Source: Pleomorphomonas oryzae DSM 16300
GTDB taxonomy: Bacteria; Pseudomonadota; Alphaproteobacteria; Rhizobiales; Pleomorphomonadaceae
Assembly: GCF_000422965.1 (NCBI RefSeq)
Contig: NZ_AUHB01000002.1
Location: 1 to 64,000 of the forward strand
Direction: 5' to 3'
Length of the DNA: 64,000 nt
This document shows, in pieces, positions 62,476 to 64,000 of the stretch; position 1 is the first letter of the stretch; the number at the start of each line of letters is the position of its first letter. The notes beneath the pieces are model-generated. The model was not told the origin of the DNA and ran no database searches. It was given only the letters and a program-made list of their open reading frames with translations. Made by a program: the position numbers and the translations under genes.

Positions 62476-64000
62476 GACTGTTTTCCTCTAGACTGTGGTT
62501 CGTCCCAGGTCACGCGCACCGCCTGGGTATCGCGGGAGTTGGGGCCGATGTGAATGTCGAAGGCACCGCTTTCCGAGCGCCGGCGCAGATCGGCAACCGT
62601 CTCGGCCACCGAGAAATCGAGATCGTCGGCGGTGATGACGAAGTTGACCGCCTCAGTGGCGCGGGCTGCGAGCGCCACCTTGCGAAAGGCCTTCAGTTCC
62701 TTCACCGGCCGGCTGACGCTCGCCACGGGGTCGCCGATATAGAGCTGCACCGTCTCGCTGGTGGGGCGATCCCCAAGGTTGGTGACCGTGAGAGTCACTT
62801 CGAGCCGGTCGTCGCCGGTGAGTTTCGTCCGGTTGGCACGCGGCGGTCCGTAGGCCACGTTGCCGTAGCCGAGACCGAAGCCGAATGGATAGAGGCCGTC
62901 GTTCTGTGCCACCTCATCGGGCAGATCGACATAGCCCGAGGTGAACTTCTGGAAACGGCCGGGTGTCGGCCGGCCTGTCGGCCGGTGCGCATAAGTGACC
63001 GGCACTTGGCCGACACAATAGGGGAAGGTTGCCGGCAGCCGGCCCGACGGCTCGGCCTTGCCGAACAGGACGTCGGCAAGACCATGACCGATTTCGGTGC
63101 CGCCGAACCAGGCAATGAGCAGCGCATCGGCGAGAAGCGTCTCTTCGGCCAGCGCCAGCGGCCGGCCGGTCAGGACGACGACGACGAGCGGCTTGCCTGT
63201 GGCCTTGAGGGCCCGCAGCAGTTTCTTCTGTGGCTCGGGGATGGAGAGGTCGGTCCGCGAGGACGATTCACCGGAATATTCCCGCGCCTCGCCAACCACC
63301 GCTACCGTGACGTCGGCGGCCGTAGCAGCGGCAACCGCCTCTGCGATCATCGCTTCCGGCGATCGCACGTCGATGACCACGGAAAGATCCTTCCAATCAT
63401 GGACATTGAGGCGGGTGGCGAGCCAGGTCTCATCGACGATATTGGCGCCCTTGGCCGTCGTGACGCTTACCGCGTTGCCGACCGCCTCGCGCAGCCCGTC
63501 GGCGATGGGAACGACGGTGGAGGGCGAACCGGCGACAGCCCAGGTGCCGTTCATGTTGACGCGGTCGAGGGCGAAGGGGCCGACAAGAGCGATGCCGCCG
63601 ATCCTGCCGCTGTCCGGCGCCGGCAGCGGCAGAAGATTGCCTTCGTTTTTGAGCACCACCGTGGCCGCAGCCACCGCCTCGCGGGCCAGCTGCCGGTTGC
63701 CGGCCGTCAGGATGGGTTGTGCGGCGCGGCCCCAGTCGAGCCGGTGGTAGGGATCGTCGAACAGGCCGAGCTTCAGCTTGGCGTCCAGCACGCGACGACA
63801 GGCGGCGGTGATCTCGTCCTCGCCGATCAGGCCAGTCTTGACGCTGTCCTCCAGCGTTTCGAGATAGGTCTCCGATACCATGTCCATGTCGACGCCGGCG
63901 GAAAGCCCCAGCCTGGCGGCATCGGCTCGGTCGGACGCGATGCCGTGGGCGATCAGTTCGAGAATGCCGGTGTAGTCGGCGACGACGAGCCCGTCATAGC
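62472..64000 (-). CDS. GH3 family beta-glucosidase, N-terminal part outside the window
   Basis: The frame is open at the right edge, so about 510 C-terminal residues are visible. Near the edge, GLVVADYTGILELIAHGIAS and AGVDMDM give the GH3 catalytic Asp context (VxxDY). The second (alpha/beta sandwich) domain has VVGEAREYSGESSSRTDLSI with a candidate acid/base Glu, and the fibronectin-III-like domain ends with YIGDPVASVSRPVKELKAFR and KVAL. It splits off terminal beta-linked glucose. Its stop overlaps the GH144-like start, so the two act together. The signal peptide question cannot be answered. Confidence 0.92.
   Translation of the reverse strand, partial: YDGLVVADYTGILELIAHGIASDRADAARLGLSAGVDMDMVSETYLETLEDSVKTGLIGEDEITAACRRVLDAKLKLGLFDDPYHRLDWGRAAQPILTAGNRQLAREAVAAATVVLKNEGNLLPLPAPDSGRIGGIALVGPFALDRVNMNGTWAVAGSPSTVVPIADGLREAVGNAVSVTTAKGANIVDETWLATRLNVHDWKDLSVVIDVRSPEAMIAEAVAAATAADVTVAVVGEAREYSGESSSRTDLSIPEPQKKLLRALKATGKPLVVVVLTGRPLALAEETLLADALLIAWFGGTEIGHGLADVLFGKAEPSGRLPATFPYCVGQVPVTYAHRPTGRPTPGRFQKFTSGYVDLPDEVAQNDGLYPFGFGLGYGNVAYGPPRANRTKLTGDDRLEVTLTVTNLGDRPTSETVQLYIGDPVASVSRPVKELKAFRKVALAARATEAVNFVITADDLDFSVAETVADLRRRSESGAFDIHIGPNSRDTQAVRVTWDEPQSRGKQS

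Overview
The window looks like chromosome of an alphaproteobacterium, most probably a Hyphomicrobiales (rhizobial-type) species. Reasons: high G+C coding sequence, an sdhCDAB operon, a DctBD-type sigma54 two-component pair, an AmiC/AmiR amide operon and an alphaproteobacterial LexA box (GTTC-N7-GTTC). The genus is not established.

Layout. 1-2.3 kb: edge of a secreted Sel1-repeat gene, a tyrosine recombinase and a divergent XRE regulator, then a repeat-rich non-coding stretch. 2.3-10.4 kb: an amide/formamide operon with a sigma70-like promoter, a leader carrying an intrinsic terminator, amiC-amiR (sensor and ANTAR antiterminator), a Dpp-type ABC importer and an acetamidase/formamidase. 10.7-12.6 kb: a GAF-GGDEF-EAL protein. 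12.7-17.5 kb: an RbsABC-type sugar importer with a LacI-family regulator and operator-like palindromes.

17.6-27.3 kb: a dicarboxylate/acidic amino acid regulon. The genes are a DctBD/AauSR-like pair, dctA, aspartase, class I fumarase and periplasmic asparaginase. Five copies of the inverted repeat TTCGG-N4-CCGAA (one degenerate) sit in its control regions. Sigma54 -24/-12 promoters precede aspartase and asparaginase, each with a repeat centred about 95 bp upstream. Together these genes can turn Asn into Asp, fumarate and malate. A chemoreceptor and an aldose 1-epimerase follow.

31.1-54.05 kb: a roughly 23 kb integrative element in the 3' end of tRNA-Ser(GGA), bounded by a 32-bp direct repeat (30/32 identical), with its integrase next to the tRNA. 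Its left half is a defence and DNA-repair zone: a putative PD-(D/E)XK restriction enzyme, a C5 methyltransferase, Vsr, a secreted SNase, a LexA-boxed Y-family polymerase with a zinc-ribbon partner, a second C5 methyltransferase, and an RloC-like ATPase with a zinc hook plus a dual-specificity-phosphatase-like protein. The last two lie between 23-bp direct repeats. Its right half holds a plasmid-type replication protein with an origin-like structured/AT-rich zone, tiny membrane proteins, an orphan DotA/TraY-like protein, a TraD/MobC-like accessory protein, a MOBQ-type relaxase with an oriT-like region, and the integrase. There is no transfer machinery apart from the TraY homologue, so it reads as a mobilizable element rather than a complete ICE.

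54-64 kb: core genome again: tRNA-Ser, a low-molecular-weight phosphatase-like protein with an altered active site, sdhCDAB interrupted by two lipoprotein genes, and an operon of GH3 glucosidase, GH144-like glucanase and an alpha/beta hydrolase running off the right edge.
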